Origin: CAWBYL01 sp963793025
GTDB taxonomy: Bacteria; Actinomycetota; Acidimicrobiia; Acidimicrobiales; Acidimicrobilacustridaceae
Assembly (NCBI GenBank): GCA_963793025.1
Contig: CAWBYL010000006.1
Span: 806,001 to 870,000 of the forward strand
Direction of reading: 5' to 3'
Length of the DNA: 64,000 nucleotides
This document shows positions 41,116-49,610 of the stretch, in pieces. Numbering within the stretch: the stretch's first letter is position 1; each line of letters opens with the position of its first letter. Below the pieces are notes generated by a model. It worked only from the letters and a program-made list of their open reading frames with translations, searched no databases and had not been told where the DNA came from. A program made the position numbers and the translations under genes.

Positions 41116-41931
41116 TCACCGCATCGACGAACCGGCGTCGACGGGCAGGGCCACACCGGTGACGAAGCGTGCCTCCTCAGAGGCGAGCCAGAGAACGGCG
41201 TCGCTGATGTCCTCGGGCCGCTGCATGCCACCGCCGAGGGGCCGCGGGCCGGTGTAGGCCCGGGTGAGGTCCGGGTTCTCCTCGATGATGCGGGGCACAT
41301 CGGGGTCGTTGCCCATGATGGTGTCGACCGCCCCGGGGTGGATGGTGTTGACCCGGATCCCCTGCGGGCCGAGCTCGAGGGTGAGGGTCCGCATGAGCCC
41401 GACGAGTCCGTGTTTGGTGGCGGCGTAGTGACCGAGGTACGCATACCCCCGCAGACCGGCGGCCGAGCTGATGAGCACCACCGAGCCGCCGTGGCCGGCG
41501 TCGATCATGGCCGGCACGGCCGCCTTCACCGTGCGCCACGCACCGGTGAGGTTCACGTCGAGCACCGTGGCCCAGTGCTCCTCGGGGATCTCCAGCGTGA
41601 GGTGGTAGCTGGCCACTCCGGCGTTGGCCACCACCGCGTCGAGGCGTCCGAAGCGCTCGACCCCTTCGGCCACGGCGGCATCGAGACCGGCCTGGTCCCG
41701 TACGTCGGCGACCCGGGCGACGCACTGGCGACCTTCCTTCTCGACCAGGCGGGCCGTCTCGTCGAGGTCCTCGATGCTCGTCGGGGGATAGCCCACGTCG
41801 GGCAGGACCGGGCCGCACACGTCGACGGCGATCACGTCGGCCCCCTCGGCCGCGAACCGCTGGGCATGGGCCCGACCCTGGCCCCGCGCCGCGCCGGTGA
41901 TGAAGACGACTTTGCCGTCGAAACGTCCCAT
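41116..41931 (-). CDS. Mycofactocin-coupled SDR family oxidoreductase
   Basis: This is a 271-residue short-chain dehydrogenase. The nucleotide-binding GAARGQGRAHAQRFAAEGAD, VANAGV, Ser in VLISSAAGLRG and Tyr-X3-Lys in GHYAATKHG are present. The GQGRAHA form and an insert after VIAVDVCGP (about residues 38-60) are typical of the SDR subgroup linked to the redox cofactor mycofactocin. These are thought to keep NAD permanently bound. ATG at 41931 is preceded by AGGGGGA. The substrate is unknown. It points away from the hydrolase genes. Confidence 0.87.
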   Translation of the reverse strand: MGRFDGKVVFITGAARGQGRAHAQRFAAEGADVIAVDVCGPVLPDVGYPPTSIEDLDETARLVEKEGRQCVARVADVRDQAGLDAAVAEGVERFGRLDAVVANAGVASYHLTLEIPEEHWATVLDVNLTGAWRTVKAAVPAMIDAGHGGSVVLISSAAGLRGYAYLGHYAATKHGLVGLMRTLTLELGPQGIRVNTIHPGAVDTIMGNDPDVPRIIEENPDLTRAYTGPRPLGGGMQRPEDISDAVLWLASEEARFVTGVALPVDAGSSMR

Positions 41932-42009
41932 GGTTCCCCCTGTCGGTGAGCTCCTCTCTTCCTACTACCGACCGAGCCGCCGGCCCAGAGGCCGAGCTAC
42001 GGTCGGCTC

Positions 42010-42813
42010 ATGCCCGACGATCTGAGCGACTTCACGCGCGGCGCCTTCGCCTACCAGGGGACCAGCCACGACGTCTACCGCAGCGGTGAAGGGCCGGCGG
42101 TGATCGTGATCGCCGAGATCCCTGGGATCACGCCGGCGGTGGCCGCCTTCGCCCGCCGGGTGCGCCAGCTCGGGTGCACCGTGTTGATGCCGGTCCTGTT
42201 CGGCGATCCGGGGCGGGACACGAGCGGCACCTATGCGGCCTCGTCGTTCGCCAAGGCGTGCATCTCCAAGGAGTTCGCCGCCTTCGCCACCCGTCGCACC
42301 GAGCCGGTCACGGAATGGCTCCGCGCCCTCGCTCGCTACGCCCACTCGTCGTTCGGTGGCCCCGGGGTGGGGGCGGTGGGGATGTGCTTCACGGGAGGTT
42401 TCGCCCTCGGTATGGTCGTCGACGACGTGGTGATCGCCCCGGTGCTGAGCCAGCCGTCGTTGCCGCTCCCGCTGTCCCGGAAGGCCAAGGCGAGCGTGCA
42501 CCTGAGCGACGCCGACCTGGCCCGGGTGAAGGAGCGGGTCGCCGACGGGGTGTGCGTCCTGGGTCTGCGGTTCAGCGAGGACTCGGCCTCGCCGCCGGCC
42601 CGCTTCGAGACCCTGCGGCGAGAGCTGGGCGACGGCTTCATCGGGGTCGAGATCGACTCCTCACCCGACAACCCGTGGGGCTTCTCCAAGCGGGCCCACT
42701 CGGTGCTCACCGAGGAACTGGTCGACGAGCCGGGCCACCCCACCCGAGAGGCGCTCGACCAGGTGCTGGAGTTCTTCCGCACCCGCCTGGTGGACCCGGC
42801 GGCGGCCGGCTGA
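42010..42813 (+). CDS. Dienelactone hydrolase family protein
   Basis: This is a 267-residue alpha/beta hydrolase. The nucleophile elbow GMCFTGGFALG carries Cys instead of Ser, as in dienelactone hydrolases. GLRFSEDSASPP would hold the Asp region. TACGGT (41998-42003), six bases before the ATG, suggests a leaderless start. A second alpha/beta hydrolase gene follows, so both may act in one catabolic or detoxifying route. The substrate is unknown. Confidence 0.87.
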   Translation: MPDDLSDFTRGAFAYQGTSHDVYRSGEGPAVIVIAEIPGITPAVAAFARRVRQLGCTVLMPVLFGDPGRDTSGTYAASSFAKACISKEFAAFATRRTEPVTEWLRALARYAHSSFGGPGVGAVGMCFTGGFALGMVVDDVVIAPVLSQPSLPLPLSRKAKASVHLSDADLARVKERVADGVCVLGLRFSEDSASPPARFETLRRELGDGFIGVEIDSSPDNPWGFSKRAHSVLTEELVDEPGHPTREALDQVLEFFRTRLVDPAAAG

Positions 42814-42835
42814 CGGCGGACCAGGGATTCGCGAC

Positions 42836-43612
42836 GTGGTCGACGTGAGTGACCTCCCGGTCCGCCGGTTCGAGGCACGCGACGGCACCTCGCTCGCGTT
42901 CCGGGAGATCGGGGAGGGACGACCCCTGGTCCTGATCCACGGGTTCTTCTCCACTGCGGTCGTGAACTGGATCCGCCCGGGCCACGCCGCCGCGCTGGCC
43001 GCCGCCGGCCACCGCGTGGTGATGCCCGACCTGCGGGCTCACGGCGCCAGCGCCAGGCCGCACGACCCGGCGTCCTACCCGCCGGACGTCCTCGCCGACG
43101 ACGGTCTCGCCCTGCTCGACCACCTCGGGTTCCGCGACTACGACCTCGGCGGCTACTCGCTGGGGGCGCGCACCGTGGCCCGGATGCTGGTTCGGGGGGC
43201 CACTCCCGGGCGGGCCGTCGCCGCCGGTATGGGCCTGGACTCGATCGTGGACCCGCACGCCAGCAACGAGCGGTTCCGGCACATCCTGACCAACCTCGGC
43301 TCCTTCGAGCAGGGGAGCAGCGAGTGGATGGCCGAGCGGTTCCTGCGGTCCAACGACGGCGATCCGACCGCGCTGCTGCACCTCCTCGACTCGGCGGTGG
43401 TCACCGCCGAGGTGGAGCTGGCGCTGGTGGAGACACCCACGTTGGTCGTGGTGGGCCGCGAGGACCCTGAGCGCTCTTCGGCCGACCGGTTGGCCGTGGT
43501 GCTGCCCGACGCCCGGCTCGAAGTGGTGCCCGGCAACCACATGAGTGCCGTCGCCAAGCCCGACCTGGCGGCGGTGATCGCCGCCTTCCTCGCCCCTTCC
43601 GCCGGAGACTGA
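42836..43612 (+). CDS. Alpha/beta hydrolase
   Basis: This is a 258-residue alpha/beta hydrolase with oxyanion region LVLIHGFFS, nucleophile Ser in LGGYSLGARTVA, Asp in VVVGREDPERS and His in VPGNHMSAV, in the normal order. It starts at GTG 42836, 22 bases after the preceding hydrolase gene, and is probably co-transcribed with it. The substrate cannot be told. Confidence 0.9.
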   Translation: MVDVSDLPVRRFEARDGTSLAFREIGEGRPLVLIHGFFSTAVVNWIRPGHAAALAAAGHRVVMPDLRAHGASARPHDPASYPPDVLADDGLALLDHLGFRDYDLGGYSLGARTVARMLVRGATPGRAVAAGMGLDSIVDPHASNERFRHILTNLGSFEQGSSEWMAERFLRSNDGDPTALLHLLDSAVVTAEVELALVETPTLVVVGREDPERSSADRLAVVLPDARLEVVPGNHMSAVAKPDLAAVIAAFLAPSAGD

Positions 43613-43628
43613 GCCCCAACCCGACGGG

Positions 43629-44726
43629 TCAGAGGTCGAGCACCGTCCGGATCCCCCGACCGGCGATCATGTCGTCGAAGCCGTCGTTGATCTCGGTGAG
43701 CGGGCGTCGGCGCGAGATCATCCCCTCGAGGTCGAGGGCCCCCGATCGCCAGAGCGACAGCATGCGGGGGACCTCACGGTGCGGGTTGCTCGAACCGAAC
43801 AGGCATCCCAGCAGCTTCTTCTCCTGCACCACGTGGCCGATGGCCGAGAACGTGAGCATCTGATCGGCGGCGGGAGCGCCGACGCCGACCGTGGTTCCGC
43901 CCCGGCGGGTGGCCCGCAGCCCTTGCTCCAGGAGCGAGGCGTGGCCGGCGGCGTCGAAGGCGTAGTCCACCCCGACGCCGCTGGTGAGCTCGTGGGCCGC
44001 CTCGACCACGTCGGTCGCCGTCGGGTCGACGATGTCGGTCGCGCCGAACCGGGTCGCCGCCTCACGGCGCTCGAGGACGGGATCGCTGGCGATGATCCGG
44101 GAGGCACCGGCGAGGCGGGCGCCCTGGACGACGGAGATGCCGATTCCCCCGAGGCCCATGACCAGGACGGTCGCCCCCTCGACGACCTTCGCTGTGTTCA
44201 GCACCGCCCCGACGCCGGTCTGCACGGCGCAGCCGACGACCGCCGCGATCTCGAGCGGGGTGTCGGGGTCGATCTTCACCGCACCCGACTCGCTCGTGAT
44301 GACGATCTCTCCGAATCCGCCCACCCCGAGGCCCCGCTGGACGACGGTGCCCTTGCGGGTCAGCGGGGTGGTGCCGTCGGCGAAGCCGCCGCCGAGGGCG
44401 ACCATGGCTTCCTGGCAGAGGGTGGCCTCGCCGCGAACGCACCAGTAGCAGCGCCCGCAGGGGGCGAGCGGGGCCAGCAGCACCTTGTCGCCCGGAGCCA
44501 GTGAACGGACCCCGGTGCCGACCTCCTCCACGACGCCGGCGGCCTCGTGGCCGAGGATCACCGGCACCATCCCGGTGCCGTCCCCCTGCATGATGGTGAG
44601 GTCGCTGTGGCAGATCCCGCAGTTGGCCACCCGAACCCGGACCTGTCCCGGTGCCGGCGGGGCGACGTCGATGTCGTCGACCACCAGCAGCGGTTGTCCC
44701 CCGGTCTCCAGAAGCGCAGCGCGCAT
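43629..44726 (-). CDS. Zinc-dependent alcohol dehydrogenase (class III-like)
   Basis: This is a 365-residue medium-chain dehydrogenase. The catalytic zinc ligands are in NCGICHSDLTIM and GHEAAGVVEEVG. The structural zinc cysteines are in LAPCGRCYWCVRGEATLC. The NAD site is VMGLGGIGISVVQGA. The group resembles glutathione- or mycothiol-linked formaldehyde dehydrogenases and other NAD alcohol dehydrogenases. ATG at 44726 is preceded by AAGGGGGA. The longer open frame further upstream is antisense to pcrA. Confidence 0.92.
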   Translation of the reverse strand: MRAALLETGGQPLLVVDDIDVAPPAPGQVRVRVANCGICHSDLTIMQGDGTGMVPVILGHEAAGVVEEVGTGVRSLAPGDKVLLAPLAPCGRCYWCVRGEATLCQEAMVALGGGFADGTTPLTRKGTVVQRGLGVGGFGEIVITSESGAVKIDPDTPLEIAAVVGCAVQTGVGAVLNTAKVVEGATVLVMGLGGIGISVVQGARLAGASRIIASDPVLERREAATRFGATDIVDPTATDVVEAAHELTSGVGVDYAFDAAGHASLLEQGLRATRRGGTTVGVGAPAADQMLTFSAIGHVVQEKKLLGCLFGSSNPHREVPRMLSLWRSGALDLEGMISRRRPLTEINDGFDDMIAGRGIRTVLDL

Positions 44727-44817
44727 CGGACGTTCCCCCTTGTTCGTGAGCGGGCTGACCCTACCGTCGGTTGCCAGCGGCAGGCCCGTCACAGGCCACC
44801 GATAGGGTTGGGAGCAC

Positions 44818-47115
44818 ATGTCGGACGACCTGCTCGAAGGCCTCAACCCGGTCCAGTACGAGGCGGTGACCCACACCTCCGGCCCTCTTCTCATCGTGGC
44901 CGGGGCCGGGTCGGGCAAGACGCGCGTGCTCACCCACCGCATCGCCCACCTCATCCAGGACGAGGGGGTCTCACCGTTCGAGATCCTGGCCATCACCTTC
45001 ACCAACAAGGCCGCCGACGAGATGAAGCAGCGGGTCGCAGCCCTCGTCGGCCCGGTGGCCGAGAAGATGTGGGTTTCGACCTTCCACTCGGCCTGCGTCC
45101 GCATCCTCCGGCGGGACGCCGGGCGGCTCGGCTTCCCGTCGTCGTTCACGATCTACGACCAGGCCGACGCCCAGCGCCTCACCGGCTACGTCATCCGCGA
45201 CCTCGGCCTCGACGCCAAGAAGTTCCCGCCCCGATCGGTGCACGGCACCATCTCGGCCGCCAAGAACGACGCCCTCGGGCCGGTCGAGTACCGCGAGCGG
45301 GCCAGCTCGATCTTCGAGCGCAAGATCTCCGACGTCTACGTCGAGTACCAGGAACGGCTGCTCAAAGCCGGCGCCATGGACTTCGACGACCTGCTCCGCA
45401 ACGCCGTCGAGCTCTTCCGACAGTTCCCGGACGTCCTCGAGCACTACCAGAGGCGGTTCCGCCATGTCCTCGTCGACGAGTACCAGGACACGAACCGCGT
45501 GCAGAACGACCTCGTGTTGATGCTCACCGCCCAGAGCGGCGACGTCTGCGTGGTGGGGGACGGCGACCAGTCGATCTACAAGTTCCGTGGGGCGGACATG
45601 CGCAACATCCTCGAGTTCGAGGACGCGTTCCCCGACGTCACGGTGGTGTTGCTGGAACAGAACTACCGGTCGAGCCAGACCATCCTCGACGCCGCCAACG
45701 CCGTCATCGCCAACAACGTGGGGCGCAAGCCGAAGGAGCTGTGGACCGAAGCCGGACCAGGCGAAGCGATCGTCCGCTACCACGCCGACGACGAGGCCGA
45801 CGAGGCGCAGTGGATCGCCCGCCAGATCATGCACCTGCACGACGGTGCGCCACTCCTGGGGCGACTGTGCCGTGTTCTACCGGGCCAACGCCCAGAGCCG
45901 GGTCATCGAGGAGTACCTGATGCGGGTGGGCATCCCGTACAAGGTCGTGGGGGGCACGCGGTTCTACGACCGGCGGGAGATCAAGGACGCCATGGCGTTC
46001 CTGAAGGTCGCGGTCAACCCGGCCGACGAGGTCAGCGTGAAGCGGGTGCTCAACGTGCCCAAGCGGGGCGTGGGGGACATCGTCGGTCGGTCGTCTCGAT
46101 GCCTACGCCCGCAGCCACGAGATCACCTTCCTCGACGCCTTGCGGGAGGCGCCGGCGGCCGGTGTCACCGGCCGGGCGGTCAAGGGCATCGAGGAGTTCC
46201 TCAAGCTGGTCGACGACCTCACGCTGTTCGTCGGCGACGGTCCCGGCCGCGGTGCTGGAGGCGGCCATGCAGCGGTCGGGCTACGTGGCCGAGCTCGAGG
46301 CCGAGCACTCCATCGAGGCCGAGGGGCGCATCGAGAACCTGGCCGAGCTGGTCGGCGTCGCTCGCGACTTCGGGTCGGTCGACGAGTTCCTCGAGCAGAT
46401 CAGCCTGGTGGCCGACACCGACGAGATCGACGACGACGACTCGGCCGTCGTCCTGATGACCCTCCACGCGGCCAAGGGTCTCGAGTACCCCGTCGTGTTC
46501 CTCATCGGCCTGGAGGACGGGGTCTTCCCCCACATGCGGTCGATCGGCGAGCCCGACGAGCTCGAAGAGGAGCGCCGCCTCGCCTACGTCGGCATCACCC
46601 GGGCCCGCGAGCGCCTCTACCTCACCCACGCCTGGGCCCGCACGCTCTACGGGGGCACCCAGTACAACCCGCCCAGCCGGTTCCTCGACGAGATCCCGGC
46701 CAACCTCGTGCAGTCGGTCGAGGGCAACCGGCGGGCCTCCCGCCGGTCGTCGGGAGGCGGCGGCTACGGACGCACCCCCGGAGATCGTGGTTCCGGCGGC
46801 TCGGGCGACGGCGCCGGCTGGGGCCGGCGACGGCGGAGCGAGGACGACGACTGGTCCGGCTCGGTCATCGGTGGCGGAGGTCGATCCCACCGCGACGAGG
46901 TCATCGACGCCGCCCTGCGACCGACCGCACCCGCCCCCAGCGGGGCCGACGAGCTCGGGCTGCGGGTCGGCGACGACGTACGCCACGGCAAGTTCGGCGA
47001 GGGCGTCATCACCGCCATCGAGGGCGCCGGCGACAAGGCCGAGGCGGTGGTGCACTTCGCCGGCATCGGGGAGAAGCGCCTGCTGTTGGCCTGGGCCCCA
47101 CTCGAGAAGATCTGA
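44818..47115 (+). pseudogene. pcrA: ATP-dependent helicase PcrA/UvrD with three compensating frame shifts
   Basis: The ends read as a normal PcrA: Walker A VAGAGSGKTRVLTHR, LVDEYQDTNRVQN, GDGDQSIYKFRGAD, motif IV region, LMTLHAAKGLEYPVVF, VGITRARERLYLTHA and a C-terminal Tudor-like DVRHGKFGEGVITAI. Between about 45847 and 46242 the continuous frame turns into arginine/glycine-rich nonsense. The true sequence continues in frame +1 (CAVFYRANAQSRVIEEYLMR) from near 45848, then frame +2 (LDAYARSHEITFLDALREA) from near 46092, and returns to the first frame near 46243 (PAAVLEAAMQRSGY). Each switch equals one extra base; three extras restore the frame. TAGGGT at 44803-44808 precedes the ATG by nine bases. 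Read errors are quite possible. Confidence 0.85.
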
Positions 47116-47204
47116 ATCCCACGGTCGGGCGGTGGCGGCTCCGTCGCCACGGGGTGGTTCACGGTCTGGTCGGCGTCGACAGTGGGCTTCCTGTCCGCGA
47201 GGGG

Positions 47205-47233
47205 TTGGCACGGCCGGGAGATTCGTGTTAGGT
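47205..47233 (+). promoter_or_regulatory. Promoter of the iron permease gene
   Basis: TTGGCA (47205-47210) and TTAGGT (47228-47233) are 17 bp apart. The -10 overlaps an inverted repeat resembling a DtxR/IdeR iron box, which would allow repression when iron is plentiful. Confidence 0.55.
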
Positions 47234-47243
47234 ATTCCTAACC
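47228..47243 (+). promoter_or_regulatory. DtxR/IdeR-like iron box
   Basis: TTAGGTATTCCTAACC holds the two outer hexamers TTAGGT and CTAACC at the same spacing as in the actinobacterial iron-repressor consensus; the central bases differ. It includes the exact inverted repeat TTAGG-TATT-CCTAA and lies 28-44 bases before the permease GTG. Confidence 0.55.
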
Positions 47244-47271
47244 ACTTCGCATCCCTCGGGGGTCAAGTCCC

Positions 47272-48141
47272 GTGTTCTCCAACTACCTGATCGGCCTCCG
47301 GGAAGGCCTGGAAGCGGCGCTGGTCGTCGGCATCCTGGTCGCCTACCTGGTCAAGACCGGACGCAAGGACAAGCTGACCCCGCTGTGGATCGGAGTCGGC
47401 GCCGCCATCGCCGTGAGCCTGGCCTTCGGCGCCGTGCTCACCTATGGCTCCAACGCCATGACCTTCGAGGCCCAGGAGGCCTTCGGCGGCATCATGTCCA
47501 TCCTCGCTGTCGGTTTCGTGACCTGGATGGTCTTCTGGATGAAGCGGACGGCCCGGTCGATGAAGACCGAGCTCCACGGCAAGGTCGACGTCGCCGTGGC
47601 CATGGGTCCCGTCGCCCTGGCCGCCACCGCCACCATCGCCGTCGGACGCGAGGGACTCGAGACCGCGCTGTTCCTCTGGACCAACATCCAGGCCACCGGC
47701 AGCAGCGCCCAGCCCATCCTCGGCGCCATCCTCGGCCTGGCCACCGCGGTGGTCCTCGGCTACCTCATCTACCGGCGGGCGGTGGCCATCAACCTGGCCA
47801 AGTTCTTCACCATCACGGGGGCCCTGCTGATCGTGGTGGCCGCCGGCGTCCTGGCCTACGGGTTCCACGACCTCCAGGAGGCCGGCATCCTCCCCGGCCT
47901 GAACAACACCGCCTACGACATCAGCTCCTGGTACGCGGCCACGAGCTGGTACGGGACCTTGTTGAAGGGCCTGTTCAACTTCTCGCCCAACCCGACGGTG
48001 CTCGAGGTGGTCGTCTGGTTCGCCTACCTCGTGCCCACGATGTACCTGTTCTTCCGCCAGCCGACGTCCCCGGTGCCCTCCCCGGCACCCAGCCCGGAGG
48101 GTGTGTCCAGCGAGACCGCCGCCGGCGCCTCCGCCATCTGA
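47272..48141 (+). CDS. efeU: FTR1/EfeU-family iron permease
   Basis: This is a 289-residue membrane permease with about seven transmembrane helices. The two REXXE motifs that bind iron are clear: REGLEA (residues 9-14) and REGLET (about 125-130). EfeU-type permeases import iron with help from periplasmic partners. A proline/serine-rich tail follows the last helix. It starts at GTG 47272. The promoter has an iron-box-like operator, and a cupredoxin lipoprotein follows, so the pair is probably an iron uptake unit. No EfeB peroxidase is nearby. Confidence 0.93.
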   Translation: MFSNYLIGLREGLEAALVVGILVAYLVKTGRKDKLTPLWIGVGAAIAVSLAFGAVLTYGSNAMTFEAQEAFGGIMSILAVGFVTWMVFWMKRTARSMKTELHGKVDVAVAMGPVALAATATIAVGREGLETALFLWTNIQATGSSAQPILGAILGLATAVVLGYLIYRRAVAINLAKFFTITGALLIVVAAGVLAYGFHDLQEAGILPGLNNTAYDISSWYAATSWYGTLLKGLFNFSPNPTVLEVVVWFAYLVPTMYLFFRQPTSPVPSPAPSPEGVSSETAAGASAI

Positions 48142-48217
48142 AGCGTCCGTCCCATCACCCCAGTCGAGGGGCGGCGCGCCGGTGAGTGGTGTCGTCGCTC
48201 CGTGTCGAGGAGCACCC

Positions 48218-48940
48218 GTGTCGTATCGCACCACCCCCGCCTCGCCCGCTGTCCGCAGCGCCGCCGGCCTGGTTCTGATCGTCCTGCTCGGAGGCGCCGC
48301 CCTCGGGTGCGCGTCGAAGGACGCCGCCGGGGACAAGGTCTCGGTGACGGCCACCGCCACCGAGTGCCTGGTGTCGGAGACGTCGCTCTCCTCGGGGACG
48401 ACCACCTTCCAGGTCACCAACAAGGGCACCGACGTCACCGAGGTCTACGTCTACGGCGAGGGCGACAAGGTGATGGGCGAGGTCGAGAACGTGGGCTCCA
48501 ACACCAGCCGCGACTTCACCGTGGACCTGGGTGCCGGTGACTACGAGGTGGCGTGCAAGCCCGGTCAGAAGGGCGACGGCATCCGCACCGCCATCACCGT
48601 GTCGGGCACGGCCACCACCGAGGCCGCCGCCGATCGCGCCGTGGTCTTCGACGGCTTCGACTACAGCTACTCCGGGCTCGGTGACCTCGCCGTCGACCAG
48701 GGCGAGACCGTCGAGTTCGCCATGACCAACACGGCCTCCGACACCGAGCACGAGTTCGAGGTCTTCGGACCCGACGGCGAGGTGCTCGGGGAGATCGGCC
48801 CGACCAAGCCCGGCGAGACCGGCACCGTCGCCCTCACCCTGGACGAGCCCGGCACCTACACCTACGTGTGCGGGATCGACGACCACGAGGAGCGGGGCAT
48901 GACGGGCAAGTTCACCGTCACCGGGGGGAGTGGAGCGTGA
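48218..48940 (+). CDS. Lipoprotein with two cupredoxin-like domains
   Basis: This is a 240-residue exported lipoprotein: a hydrophobic signal ending in lipobox GGAALGCASK. The first domain (about 40-135) resembles the EfeO cupredoxin domain (TTFQVTNKGTDVTEVYVYGE, GDYEVACKPG). The second (about 145-238) has a complete type-1 copper set: His in DTEHEFEVFG and C-X4-H-X4-M in VCGIDDHEERGM. The M75 peptidase-like domain of EfeO is absent. GAGGAG before GTG 48218 supports the start. It follows the FTR1 permease by 76 bases and probably feeds or oxidises iron for it. Confidence 0.85.
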   Translation: MSYRTTPASPAVRSAAGLVLIVLLGGAALGCASKDAAGDKVSVTATATECLVSETSLSSGTTTFQVTNKGTDVTEVYVYGEGDKVMGEVENVGSNTSRDFTVDLGAGDYEVACKPGQKGDGIRTAITVSGTATTEAAADRAVVFDGFDYSYSGLGDLAVDQGETVEFAMTNTASDTEHEFEVFGPDGEVLGEIGPTKPGETGTVALTLDEPGTYTYVCGIDDHEERGMTGKFTVTGGSGA

Positions 48941-48992
48941 CGGGCGGGTTCCTGCCGGCCGACTCCTGACCGCCAGGCCGGCGCGGCCCGTC
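48939..48992. terminator. Long hairpin between convergent genes
   Basis: GACGGGC (48939-48945) pairs with GCCCGTC (48986-48992), and an inner GCCGGCC (48954-48960) pairs with GGCCGGC (48976-48982). It overlaps the stop codons of both convergent genes and can serve both directions. Confidence 0.55.
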
Positions 48993-49497
48993 AGCTCCCA
49001 CTGGTGGTCGAGGTGGTGTCGTCGCCCTTGAGGTCGACCACGACGCGGTCGTCGTCGGTGACGACGACGGCGTAGGCGATCAGCCCCGTGCCGTCCGCCG
49101 GCACCACGCTGTCGTCGCACGGGTCGAGGAAGTCGTCGGTGGTGCTTCGCCACTGCAGTGTGCACGTCCGGTCCTGCCCCGGCCGCCGGGAGTCGAAGGC
49201 GTACCAGCCGGTGGCGGGGTCGTCGCCCAGGTGCTGCAGGAAGATGTCGCGCTGGCCGCTCGACACGTCGGAGAACAGGATCGGTCCATCGGCCGCGATG
49301 TTGGCCGCTCGGGCGTCGGCCGGCCCGGCGTCGTAGGTGTCGGACCCGAGCTTGACCTCGACCTTGCCGTCCTCGGTCAGCGAGGGGATGGCCACCACGA
49401 ACAGCCCGAGGATCAGGGCGATCCCCAGGACCACGCCGGCGACGGCGAGCACCAGGGACCGTGGGCTGCGCGCCTTGCTCTCCTGCACCGGACTCAT
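48991..49497 (-). CDS. Membrane-anchored protein, possibly degenerate Rieske-like
   Basis: This is a 168-residue protein with one N-terminal membrane anchor (SLVLAVAGVVLGIALILGLF) and an exported domain. The pattern TCTLQWRSTTDDFLDPCDDS, followed by an alternating beta stretch, recalls a Rieske domain. The His ligands of the 2Fe-2S cluster are missing (two lone Cys remain), so a cluster is unlikely. The C terminus is Thr/Ser-rich. GATACT (49504-49509), six bases before the ATG, suggests a leaderless start. The Rieske link is tentative. Confidence 0.65.
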   Translation of the reverse strand: MSPVQESKARSPRSLVLAVAGVVLGIALILGLFVVAIPSLTEDGKVEVKLGSDTYDAGPADARAANIAADGPILFSDVSSGQRDIFLQHLGDDPATGWYAFDSRRPGQDRTCTLQWRSTTDDFLDPCDDSVVPADGTGLIAYAVVVTDDDRVVVDLKGDDTTSTTSGS

Positions 49498-49610
49498 GGG
49501 GCCAGTATCCCTTCCGACGCCGGCACCGGCGAGTCGGCGGGTGGCGCTGGAGGGTCGGCCGCGCTCCTCGTTTGGGACCCTCGGCCGGTGCTTGGCTACC
49601 TTGTCGACCC

